A stretch of 64,000 nucleotides of DNA. Source: WHTX01 sp038255145 (GTDB taxonomy: Bacteria > Actinomycetota > Acidimicrobiia > Acidimicrobiales > CAIXPF01). Positions within the stretch are counted from its first letter, which is position 1. The number at the start of each line of letters is the position of its first letter. The position numbers and the translations under genes were made by a program. Below the pieces are notes generated by a model that saw only the letters and a list, made by a program, of their open reading frames with translations, was not told the DNA's origin and did not search any database. Shown piece after piece: positions 1 through 8,526 of this stretch. Location: NCBI GenBank assembly GCA_038255145.1, contig JBBSLP010000021.1, forward strand, positions 12,231 to 76,230, in the 5' to 3' direction.

Positions 1-478
1 GCGGACCGATGCTGGTGATCACGAAGCGGGCGGTGCAGGACCGCCCGTCCTGCAGCTGCACCGTCCAGCGGCGCTCGGCCTCGTCCCACGTCATCGAGGC
101 CACCCGGGCGCCGAACACCATGTGGCGGCGGAGGTCGAACGTGTCGGCCACGAAGTTCAGGTATTTCAGGTTCTCCGGCTGGGCCGAGAACCGCTCCTTC
201 CAATGCCACCCGTCGAGCACCTCCTTGGAGAAGGAGTAGCCGTACGTGTAGCTCTCGGAGTCGAAGCGGGCACCGGGGTAGCGGTTGCGGTACCAGGTGC
301 CGCCGAGGTCGTCGTCGGCCTCGAGCACGATTGCATCGACCCCCAGGTCGACGAGCTTCTTGATCTGGTAGATCCCGGACACGCCCGCCCCGAGCACCAC
401 CACCTCGTGGTGCCCGACGTGGTCCCCCACGATCGTGGGGGTTTCCACTTGCTTCGTTGCATCGGTCGTCAGTGCCAT
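1..478 (-). CDS. Baeyer-Villiger-type flavin monooxygenase, N-terminal part (cut by window edge)
   Basis: The start is an ATG on the minus strand at 478, and about 159 residues are visible before the window ends. An FAD-binding Rossmann motif GAGVSG lies near residues 30-35. It is followed near residues 59-75 by the GGTWYRNRYPG and RFDSES blocks typical of cyclohexanone/phenylacetone-type Baeyer-Villiger monooxygenases. The family uses NADPH and O2 to turn ketones into esters or lactones. The substrate cannot be read from this fragment. About 200 bp separate it from the upstream gene on the same strand. The C-terminal NADPH domain and the BVMO fingerprint lie outside the window, so a plain flavin-containing monooxygenase is not fully excluded. 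Confidence 0.85.
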   Translation of the reverse strand, partial: MALTTDATKQVETPTIVGDHVGHHEVVVLGAGVSGIYQIKKLVDLGVDAIVLEADDDLGGTWYRNRYPGARFDSESYTYGYSFSKEVLDGWHWKERFSAQPENLKYLNFVADTFDLRRHMVFGARVASMTWDEAERRWTVQLQDGRSCTARFVITSIGP

Positions 479-674
479 GGGCCGGAGGGTAGGGCCTCGT
501 GCCCGTCGCGGGCATCGAAGCGACCTGGGCTGGGTGGAGGCTCGCCGTGACGCCGGCGGCACCGCCGGGCTGCGGTCCAGGATCTCGGGTGCCGTGCGGC
601 CACGTGCACCGGGCGTTGCGGGCGACCGCCCTGTCGTGCGTTCGTGTCGCTCCCGTGTCGTCGGCACGCCGCGC

Positions 675-1682
<1,008 letters not shown>

Positions 1683-1882
1683 CGCGTCCCGCCAATGCGC
1701 GGGGCGAACCCGCCGGTGAGCTGCTCGACACCCATGGTGATCTCGCTTCCTGGCCCGCTCGGCCGACCGCGCCGGGCCGCGAACCCTAGCGACCGCCGTC
1801 GTCTTGGGCGGGCCCATCGGCAACCGGCCGAGCTGGGGGCGGGGCCGTTCGCCGGTGGGGCGCCTGCCCCAACCGAACGCAT

Positions 1883-2617
1883 CTAGACGGTGACGCCGCC
1901 GTCGACGGGAACGTGGGCGCCGGTCATGTAGGACGATTCGTCGCTGGCCAGGAAGAGGGCGACGCGGGCGATCTCTTCGGGTTCGCCCTGGCGGCGCATG
2001 GGGGTGGCCCGCACGAGCCGGCTGTGGCCGTCCGGTTCATCGGTGGCCACCATGGGGGTGTCGATCAGGCCGGGGTGGATCGAGTTCACCCGGATGCCGT
2101 TGCGGGCCAGTTCCAGCGCCGCGCACGCGGTCATGCCGGTCACGGCGTACTTCGTCGCCGCGTAGGCGAAGCTGTACTTGGTCGCCCGGATGCCCGCACC
2201 CGAGGAGATGTTGACGATGGAGCCGCCGCCGCGGGCGGTCATGGGCTCGATGGCGGCGCGGATCCCCAGGAAGACGCCGACCTGGTTCACGGCCACGACC
2301 CGTTCGTAGGCCTCCAGGGTGTGGCGGGCGATGGTGGCGTTGTGCAGGATCCCAGCGTTGTTGACCAGCACGTCGAGGCCGCCGAAGCGCTCGGTGGCCA
2401 GGTTGACCGCCGCCTCCCAGTCGTCCTCGCGGGACACGTCGTGGCGGAGGAACACGGCGTCGTCACCCAGGCTCTCGGCCACGGCCTCGCCGGCCTCGAC
2501 GAGCACGTCGGAGACCACCACCTTGGCGCCCTCGGCGATGAAGAGCCGGACCTCGGCCTCGCCCTGACCCCGGGCGCCGCCCGTGACGATGGCCACCTTG
2601 CCGTCGAGTCGTCCCAT
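1883..2617 (-). CDS. SDR-family NAD(P)-dependent oxidoreductase
   Basis: A 244-residue classical short-chain dehydrogenase. The ATG at 2617 is chosen because GAGGGGGG sits just upstream on the coding strand; an earlier in-frame start would add nine non-conserved residues. The cofactor loop TGGARGQG is at residues 12-19, NNAG near 86-89, the catalytic serine near 139, and the YxxxK pair at Tyr152/Lys156. The C-terminal PVDGGVTV is typical of the 3-oxoacyl reductase / 3-alpha-(20-beta)-hydroxysteroid dehydrogenase branch. It probably oxidises or reduces a secondary alcohol or ketone. Nearby LLM, BVMO and acyl-CoA dehydrogenase-like genes fit a catabolic cluster. Confidence 0.92.
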   Translation of the reverse strand: MGRLDGKVAIVTGGARGQGEAEVRLFIAEGAKVVVSDVLVEAGEAVAESLGDDAVFLRHDVSREDDWEAAVNLATERFGGLDVLVNNAGILHNATIARHTLEAYERVVAVNQVGVFLGIRAAIEPMTARGGGSIVNISSGAGIRATKYSFAYAATKYAVTGMTACAALELARNGIRVNSIHPGLIDTPMVATDEPDGHSRLVRATPMRRQGEPEEIARVALFLASDESSYMTGAHVPVDGGVTV

Positions 2618-2732
2618 GATGTCCCCCCTCGGTGAGAGGCTCACCGTACGCAGCCGGCGCCGACGGTCGCCAGCCCACGAGCGGCCCCGCTTGATGACCG
2701 AACCAGCGGGTCAGAACGGCCCGGCCGGCGGG

Positions 2733-3959
2733 TCAGAACAGGGCGTCCGTGGGGGGCAGGCCGAGCAGGACGCGTCCGGCGTCGAGGTTGGTGTAGCCGC
2801 CGACCATCACGTGCTGGGGCACGGCCCGCACGTCGGCCAGGTAACGGTGCAGGGGGGAGCTGGTCAGGTTGGCCGTCGTCCCCGCCGCCGTGCACAACAC
2901 CTCCACCGCCTCCACGCACGCCGCGACCGCCTGGGTGTAGGCGATGCGGGCCCGGGCGTGGACGTCGGCGGGCACGGGCTCCCCGGCCGAGGCCAGGGCC
3001 CAGGTCGTCTCCACCATCTCCACGGCGAAGGCCCAACCCGAGCCGATCAGGCCCTCGGCCCGGGCCATGGCCAGCTGGGCGTCGGGGCGGTCGCGCAGCA
3101 ACGTGCGGCTCAGCCGGGCCTTCTTGCCCTGGGCCAGCTGGGAGAACTCCTCCAGCGCGGCTCGGGCCACGCCGGTGGCCACGCCGACCTTGGGGAAGGG
3201 AAAGCGCAACGACGGCGGCAACCGGAACAGGGCCGTGTCGATCAGGGTGTCGCGGCCGTCGGCCACCACTCCCATGCGCTCGTCGGGCACGAACACGTCC
3301 TCGACGGTGACGTCGTGGGACCCCGTGCCCCGCAACCCGACCGTGTCCCACGTGTCGAGGATGGTGACCTCGGCCGCGGGCAGCAGGGCGAAGCACAACC
3401 GACGGGGCTTGGGACCCTCGACGGTGGCGCCCACCACGATCTGGTCGGCCGCCGGCCCTCCGGTCACGAACGGCCAGCGTCCGGTCAGCCGCCAGCCGTC
3501 ACCGTCCCGGCGGGCCCGCCCCAGCGCCGCCCCCGACCCCGCCACCACCACCGCCGGTGACGAGGTGCACACCTCGCGCATCGTCGCCGAGGGGGCGTAG
3601 CCGCAGGAGATCTCGATCTCCTCGTTCAACGTCATGGCCGTCCACCCGGCCGACCCGTCGACCCGAGCCACCCGTTCGACGAGGGCCATGAACTCGAGCC
3701 CGCTGACCTCCTCACCCCCGTACGCCCGCGGCGCCAGGACCCGCAGCAGGCCGGCGTCGGCCAGGGCCCGGATGACCGGCGTGGCCGGGCGGCGGTCGCG
3801 CTGGGTGGCGGCGATGTGCTCGGCCACCAGCGGCGCGAACGCAGCGGCCCGCTCGGCCGGTGACGGGCGCAGCGCGCCATCGGCGACCTTGCCGCCGCCA
3901 GCTGGCCTCGCCCCGTTGGCCGCGGCCGCGGCCGCGCTCGAGCTCCCCTGGTCCCCCAT
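2733..3959 (-). CDS. Acyl-CoA dehydrogenase-like flavin-dependent monooxygenase (HsaA/DszC-like)
   Basis: A 408-residue protein with the acyl-CoA dehydrogenase fold: N-terminal helices (ALADAGLLRVLAPRAYGG), a middle beta domain (WPFVTGGPAADQIVVGA, TWDTVGLRGTGSHDV) and a C-terminal helical domain ending HVMVGGYTNLDAGRVLLGLPP. The DTVGLRGTGSHDV stretch and the absence of the usual catalytic glutamate region put it closer to the two-component monooxygenase branch (HsaA, DszC, phenol/pigment hydroxylases) than to true fatty-acyl-CoA dehydrogenases. Such enzymes use reduced flavin from a separate reductase. The alanine-rich N-terminus (about 25 residues) is low complexity. Monooxygenase rather than dehydrogenase is an inference. 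Confidence 0.82.
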   Translation of the reverse strand: MGDQGSSSAAAAAANGARPAGGGKVADGALRPSPAERAAAFAPLVAEHIAATQRDRRPATPVIRALADAGLLRVLAPRAYGGEEVSGLEFMALVERVARVDGSAGWTAMTLNEEIEISCGYAPSATMREVCTSSPAVVVAGSGAALGRARRDGDGWRLTGRWPFVTGGPAADQIVVGATVEGPKPRRLCFALLPAAEVTILDTWDTVGLRGTGSHDVTVEDVFVPDERMGVVADGRDTLIDTALFRLPPSLRFPFPKVGVATGVARAALEEFSQLAQGKKARLSRTLLRDRPDAQLAMARAEGLIGSGWAFAVEMVETTWALASAGEPVPADVHARARIAYTQAVAACVEAVEVLCTAAGTTANLTSSPLHRYLADVRAVPQHVMVGGYTNLDAGRVLLGLPPTDALF

Positions 3960-4016
3960 GGGCGGGACCCTACTGCGGCGCCCCGCCGGGCTTCGTCGGC
4001 GCCGCCACGGCGGTGG

Positions 4017-4619
4017 TCAGACCTGCCAGCCCTCCCAGTGGATGACCTCGTCGATGGGCTTGCGCTGCACCGGCCCGTGGGGTCGATCGGGCCAGCCGAT
4101 GGGGATCAGCGCGGCCATGCGCACGTCGTCGGGGATGCCCAGGGTCTCGCGCACCACGTGCTCGGCCCGGCGCTGGAACGTCGTGAACGTGGCCCCGAGC
4201 CCCAGGGCGCGGGCGGCGACGATGAGGTTCTGGGCGGCGGGGTAGCAGGCCGACCACACCAGCATCTCGTCGGGCTTGTCGGCCGGGTAGACGTTGCGGC
4301 CGCACACCAGGACCAGGACCGGGGCGGTGGCGAGGCCCTCGGCCAGGGCCTTCGCCCCCGCCAGCATGAGCCGCACCGAGCGGTCGCCCTCGGGCCCCGG
4401 CACCTGGATGGCCCCGGAGACGGCGTCGGCGATGGCCCCACCGATGCGGGCCTTCTTCTCGGTGTCGGTGACGACGACGAAGGCCCAGTGCTGGCTGTTG
4501 CTCGGGCTCGAGGCCCGGGTGGCCGCCCACACCAGCTTCTCGATGAGCTCGGGTGCCACCGGGTCGGGCTTGAGGTAGCGGATGGCCCGGGCGGTGCCCA
4601 TGGCATCGAAGACGTCCAT
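4017..4619 (-). CDS. Nitroreductase-family FMN oxidoreductase
   Basis: A 200-residue member of the nitroreductase/BluB-like flavoprotein family. The ATG at 4619 gives the canonical N-terminus with RAIRYLKPDPV, where the first arginines bind FMN phosphate. It is followed by ASSPSNSQHWAFVVV, the usual flavin/substrate segment, and a C-terminal IPIGWPDRPHGPVQRKP block. It would reduce a nitro, quinone or enone substrate using NAD(P)H. It is transcribed away from the TetR gene at 4757, and the shared 137-bp gap carries a palindrome. It is therefore a candidate target of that repressor. Confidence 0.88.
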   Translation of the reverse strand: MDVFDAMGTARAIRYLKPDPVAPELIEKLVWAATRASSPSNSQHWAFVVVTDTEKKARIGGAIADAVSGAIQVPGPEGDRSVRLMLAGAKALAEGLATAPVLVLVCGRNVYPADKPDEMLVWSACYPAAQNLIVAARALGLGATFTTFQRRAEHVVRETLGIPDDVRMAALIPIGWPDRPHGPVQRKPIDEVIHWEGWQV

Positions 4620-4704
4620 GGCCGCGGACCCTATCCGCTGGCGCCGATGCGGTCGGTGGCCACCGCCGGTCAGCACCCCTTGACAAGCGACGTGACAGGT
4701 ACTT

Positions 4705-4744
4705 CTATCGTTCATAGGTAATCAATGATTGATAGATAAACGAT
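4705..4744. promoter_or_regulatory. Candidate TetR operator in the divergent nitroreductase/tetR gap
   Basis: An AT-rich stretch in otherwise GC-rich DNA. It contains the perfect palindrome ATCAAT-G-ATTGAT at 4721-4733, plus outer imperfect arms (ATCGTT at 4707, AACGAT at 4739, CTATC at 4705 and GATAG at 4731). The size and symmetry fit a TetR-family operator overlapping both divergent promoters. The assignment is inferred from position and symmetry only. Confidence 0.6.
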
Positions 4745-4756
4745 CGGTGTTCGAAC

Positions 4757-5389
4757 ATGGTGGACGTAAAGGGCGATGAGGGGCCAGGGCCGCCGGTCGA
4801 CCGTCGCCGGGTCCGTCACGAGGCGAAGCGGGCCCTCCTGGTCGCCGAGGCCTGGGACCTGGCCCGCCGGGACGGTCTGGCCGCCATCTCGCTGCGCGAC
4901 CTCGCCGAGCGGGTCGACCTGCGCCAGCCGTCCCTCTACGCCTACTTCGACTCCAAGTTGGCTCTCTACGACGCCATGTTCGCCGACGGCAACCGCCAGT
5001 TGCTCGAGGCCATGGCCGCCCTCCCGGTGGAGGAGGACCCCGACCGGACGCTCGCCGCGTTCCTGGCCGCCTGCACGGTGTTCTCCAGCGAGGACCTCGT
5101 GCGCCACCAGCTGCTGTTCCAGCGCACCATCCCCGGCTTCGAGCCCTCGGACGCCTCCTTCGCTCGGGCGCTGGAGTTCTACGAGCTGGCCACCCGGCTG
5201 CTGGCGGCTGCCGGCGTGACCGAGCAGCCCGACATCGACCTCTTCACCGCGCTGGCCTCGGGCCTGGCTCACCAGCAGGTGGCCAACGACCCCGGAGGGG
5301 TGCGTTGGGTGGAGCTGGCCGAGCGGTCGACCCAGATGTTCCTCGCCGACGTTCGCCGGCGGGCCGATGAGGAGGGACCCACCCCATGA
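4757..5389 (+). CDS. TetR/AcrR-family transcriptional regulator
   Basis: A 210-residue protein with an N-terminal helix-turn-helix (LAAISLRDLAERVDLRQPSLYAYF, residues about 40-63) in the typical TetR SxYxYF form. A helical C-terminal ligand domain of about 140 residues follows. It starts at an ATG 24 bp right of the palindrome described at 4705-4744 and probably represses itself and the divergent nitroreductase. Its TGA overlaps the ATG of the next gene (5386), so the two are translationally coupled and the downstream TIGR03083-like protein probably belongs to its regulon. Confidence 0.92.
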   Translation: MVDVKGDEGPGPPVDRRRVRHEAKRALLVAEAWDLARRDGLAAISLRDLAERVDLRQPSLYAYFDSKLALYDAMFADGNRQLLEAMAALPVEEDPDRTLAAFLAACTVFSSEDLVRHQLLFQRTIPGFEPSDASFARALEFYELATRLLAAAGVTEQPDIDLFTALASGLAHQQVANDPGGVRWVELAERSTQMFLADVRRRADEEGPTP

Positions 5390-6143
5390 CCACCACCGCC
5401 ACCGACATCTCCCACATCGCCCGGATCGGCCGCGACGAGGCCTACGCCATCGCCGCCGTCGAGAACCGCAAGCTCGGCCAGCAGCTGCGCACGTTCGACG
5501 CCGACGACTGGACCAAGTCCACCGACTGCACCCTGTGGGACGTGCACGCGTGGCCGCCCACCTGATCGGCGCCGCCGCCGGGCAGGCCTCACCCCGCGAG
5601 TTCGTGCGCCAGATCCGCGCCGGTCGACCGCTGCGGATCGAGATCGGCGGGCAGTTCTGGTGGGACGGCATGAACGAGGTGCAGGTGCGCGAACGCGCCA
5701 CCCGCACCCCCGAGGAGCTCATCGTCGAGTGGGACACGACCTCGGCCCGCGCCCTGGCGGCCCGTCGTCGCCTGCCCCGGCCCATCGCCCGGTTACCCCT
5801 GCTCAAGCTCCCCCCACCCGTCGACCGCCAGCCCCTGTCCTATCTGTTCGACCTGGGTTTCACCCGCGACGTGTGGGCGCACCGCATCGACCTGGCCATG
5901 GCCACCGGACGCCCCTTGGACGCCGAGCCCGACCACGACGGTCGCCTGCTGGCCGACCTGGTCGCCGAGTGGGCCGCCACCCACGGCCAGCCGTTCACCC
6001 TCGAGCTCACCGGGCCCCTGGCCGTCACGTTCGTGCAGGGCTCCGGTGGCGAGACGGTGCACATGGACGCCATCGAGCTCGTCCGCGTCCTGGCCGAACG
6101 GGTGCCCGGCGAAGGCGTGCTCGCCCACACCCTGCCGCTCTAG
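5386..6143 (+). pseudogene. TIGR03083/maleylpyruvate isomerase-like protein, frameshifted
   Basis: Starting at the ATG that overlaps the tetR stop, the frame reads MTTTATDISHIARIG and on to TLWDVHAW, then meets a TGA. The continuation VAAHLIGAAAGQASPREF lies in another frame and runs to the TAG at 6141-6143. The family has a WDVHAxVAHL block here, so one base is missing at about 5550 (GCG-TGG where GCG-GTGG or similar is expected). Repaired, the protein would be about 252 residues, with the N-terminal mycothiol-dependent maleylpyruvate isomerase/DinB-like helical bundle and the internal DVWAHRIDLAMATG metal-site block. It is either a real lesion or a consensus error; the rest of the gene shows no decay. 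Confidence 0.82.
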
Positions 6144-6152
6144 GAGCAGGAC

Positions 6153-6182
6153 ATGGACAGCAGGACGATGGACAGCAGGACG
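6153..6182 (+). repeat. 15-bp perfect tandem duplication over the start codon
   Basis: The unit ATGGACAGCAGGACG occurs twice back to back, and a diverged third copy begins at 6183. Each copy carries an in-frame ATG, giving the peptide repeat MDSRT-MDSRT-MDSK. Confidence 0.95.
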
Positions 6183-7481
6183 ATGGACAGCAAGGTGGAC
6201 GGGAGGACGATGGAACGAGTGTGGGTGGAGACGGAGTCGGGACGGGTGGCGGTGCGTCGGGCTGGAGGTCGCCGACGGCGCCTGAGCGGCTTGGCCCTGT
6301 CGGGCCTGGTGCTGGCTTCGGTGAGCTGCAGCGCCGGGCCCGGGTCCTGGGGTGCGACCCCGCCGACGTCCGACGGCGGCTCGTCGGAGGAGACGACCAC
6401 GACGGTGGCCGGGGCGCCGGGTGGGAGCGCGACGCCGGTCGACGAGGCGACGGCCGTCCGCTTCCAGGCCGCCCTCGACGACACCCGGGCCGCGCTCGGC
6501 TTCCCCGGCGTCGTGGCCGGGGTGTGGTCGCCTGGCGGCAGCTGGGTCTCCAGCTCGGGGACCCGGGGCGAGGGCATGGACGAGGCGGCCACGGCCGGCG
6601 ACCACACCCGGGTCGGCAGCCTCACCAAGACCATGACCGCCACCGTGGTCCTGCAGCTGGTCGAGGAGGGGAAGCTGTCCCTCGACGACGTCATCGGCAC
6701 GTACGTGGCCGGCATGCCCAACGGTGAGGTGGCCACGCTGGCCCAGTTGCTCGACATGACGGCCGGCATCCCCACCTACACGGCCAGCGACGAGTTCCAG
6801 GCCCAGTTGTTCGCCGACCCCGAGCGGCAGTGGACCCCCGAGGAGCTGCTGGCCTTCGTGGCCGACACCCCGGCCGACTTCGCCCCCGGTGAGGGGTGGT
6901 CGTACTCGAACACGAACTACGTGCTCCTGGGCCTGGTGATCGAGCAGGTCACCGGGCAGCCCATCGCCGACGTGTTCCAGGAGCGCCTGTTCGGCCCCCT
7001 GGGCATGGTCGACACGACGTTCCCCACGGGGACCGCGGCCATCGCCGAGCCCGCCCTGCACGGCGTGACCGGGCAGGGCCAGCCCGACGGCCAGACCACC
7101 GACGCCACGGGGTGGAGCCCGTCCGAGGCGTTCACCGCCGGCGAGGTCGTCTCCACCCTCGACGACCTGAAGCTGTGGGCCGACGCCCTGTTCACCGGTG
7201 AGGGCATCCTCAGCCCCGAGATGCAGCAGCAGCGGCGGGACTCGATCGTGTTCGGCCTGCCCCCGCTCACGGCCACGTCGGGCTACGGCTACGGCATCGG
7301 CGACCGCGGTGGCTGGTGGGGCCACACCGGCGAGATCCCCGGCTACACCACCGTGCTCATGCACAGCTACGAGCTGGACACCACCATCATCGTGGTCACC
7401 AACAGCGACGTCGTCGCCGGTCAGGGGGCTCCGACGCCCGCCGGGGCCGTGTTCGCCGCCCTGGTGGGCGCCCTCGGCTGA
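6153..7481 (+). CDS. Secreted serine hydrolase (beta-lactamase/D-Ala-D-Ala carboxypeptidase class C fold), lipoprotein
   Basis: 442 residues from the first ATG. An arginine-rich N-region and hydrophobic core lead to a lipobox-like SVSC at about residue 59, then a Thr/Ser-rich linker (to about 95) and the penicillin-binding fold. The catalytic SxxK is SLTK at about 156-159, YSN at 251-253, and HTG at 391-393. The family hydrolyses peptidoglycan peptides, beta-lactams or esters outside the cell. Two starts have Shine-Dalgarno-like sequences: 6153 (GGAGCAGG upstream) and 6210 (GGGAGG upstream), with a 15-bp tandem duplication between them. A strong hairpin follows the stop. Confidence 0.9.
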   Translation: MDSRTMDSRTMDSKVDGRTMERVWVETESGRVAVRRAGGRRRRLSGLALSGLVLASVSCSAGPGSWGATPPTSDGGSSEETTTTVAGAPGGSATPVDEATAVRFQAALDDTRAALGFPGVVAGVWSPGGSWVSSSGTRGEGMDEAATAGDHTRVGSLTKTMTATVVLQLVEEGKLSLDDVIGTYVAGMPNGEVATLAQLLDMTAGIPTYTASDEFQAQLFADPERQWTPEELLAFVADTPADFAPGEGWSYSNTNYVLLGLVIEQVTGQPIADVFQERLFGPLGMVDTTFPTGTAAIAEPALHGVTGQGQPDGQTTDATGWSPSEAFTAGEVVSTLDDLKLWADALFTGEGILSPEMQQQRRDSIVFGLPPLTATSGYGYGIGDRGGWWGHTGEIPGYTTVLMHSYELDTTIIVVTNSDVVAGQGAPTPAGAVFAALVGALG

Positions 7482-7489
7482 CGAGGCCG

Positions 7490-7518
7490 GCCGGCACGGG
7501 GATCGTCCCCGTGCCGGC
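7490..7518 (+). terminator. Hairpin terminator after the serine hydrolase
   Basis: A perfect 13-bp stem (GCCGGCACGGGGA / TCCCCGTGCCGGC) with a TCG loop begins 8 bp after the stop codon. There is no U-tract, as is usual for actinobacterial I-shaped terminators. Confidence 0.75.
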
Positions 7519-7530
7519 GCGCCTAGGGTC

Positions 7531-8523
7531 GTGCCCGTGGCCAAGGCGCCGGCGGTCGAGCTCGTGGTGGGGGAGCGCACGGTCAGGATCTCCAACCCCG
7601 ACCGGGTGTACTTCCCGGCCACGGGGGCCACCAAGCTCGACCTGGTGGAGTACTACCTGGCCGTGGGTCCGGGCATCGTCAACGCCCTGCGCGAGCGGCC
7701 GACCATGCTCCACCGCTTCCCCAAGGGGGTCAGCGGCGACAAGGTCCACCAGAAGCGGGTGCCCGGCGGGGCCCCGCCGTGGCTGGAGACCGTGCGGATC
7801 ACCTTCCCCCGCTACGGCCAGCACGCCGACGAGCTGTGCGTGACCGAGCTGGCCGCGGTCATCTGGGCCGTGCAGATGTCCACCGTCGAGTTCCACCCCT
7901 GGAACTCGCGCCGGGCCGACGTCGAGCAGCCCGACGAGTGGCGCATCGACCTCGACCCCATGCCCGAGTGCCCGCCGGCCAACGTGCGCACGGTCGCCGG
8001 CGTGGTCCACGAGGTGCTCGACGAGCTCGGCGCCGTGGGTTGGCCCAAGACCTCGGGCGGCAAGGGCCTGCACGTCTACGTCCGGATCGCCCCCGACCAC
8101 GGCTTCAAGGACGTGCGCCGGGCGGCCCTGGCCTTCGCCCGTGAGGTCGAGCGACGGGTCCCCGACCTGGTCACGACCACGTGGTGGCGCAAGGACCGCG
8201 ATCCTGCCGCCATGTTCGTCGACTACAACCAGAACGCACGCGACCACACCATGGCGTCGGCCTACTCGGTGCGGGGCGGCCCCGAGGGGCGGGTCTCGAC
8301 CCCCATCACCTGGGACGAGATCGACGTGGTCGAGTCGGCTGACTTCACCATGGCCACCGTGCCCGCCCGCTTCGCCCAGCTCGGCGACCTCCACGCCGGC
8401 ATCGACGGGGCCGTCTTCGCCATCGACCCTCTGCTCGAGTGGGCCGACCGCGACGAGCACGCCGGCGTCGAGGACCCCGGACTGCCCGACGACGAGGGCG
8501 CCGACGCCCCCGAGCGGGGCTGA
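7531..8523 (+). CDS. LigD-type DNA polymerase/primase domain protein (AEP superfamily)
   Basis: A 330-residue stand-alone polymerase domain of the bacterial NHEJ ligase D family. GTG at 7531 is the first plausible start after the hairpin (GTG at 7537 is an alternative). Hallmarks are HRFPKGV near 61-67, FHPW near 121-124, the metal-binding DLD at 140-142, SGGKGLH at 175-181 and FVDYNQN near 229-235, all of the archaeo-eukaryotic primase fold. It adds nucleotides during end joining. No Ku, ligase or phosphoesterase gene adjoins it, so it is either one of the split LigD paralogues common in Actinobacteria or acts with partners elsewhere. Confidence 0.93.
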   Translation: MPVAKAPAVELVVGERTVRISNPDRVYFPATGATKLDLVEYYLAVGPGIVNALRERPTMLHRFPKGVSGDKVHQKRVPGGAPPWLETVRITFPRYGQHADELCVTELAAVIWAVQMSTVEFHPWNSRRADVEQPDEWRIDLDPMPECPPANVRTVAGVVHEVLDELGAVGWPKTSGGKGLHVYVRIAPDHGFKDVRRAALAFAREVERRVPDLVTTTWWRKDRDPAAMFVDYNQNARDHTMASAYSVRGGPEGRVSTPITWDEIDVVESADFTMATVPARFAQLGDLHAGIDGAVFAIDPLLEWADRDEHAGVEDPGLPDDEGADAPERG

Positions 8524-8526
8524 CCC

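Noticed and set aside
5793..7634. Long antisense reading frame (613 codons) over the serine hydrolase
   Set aside because: High-GC shadow frame opposite a gene with clear SxxK, YSN and HTG motifs; no family pattern.
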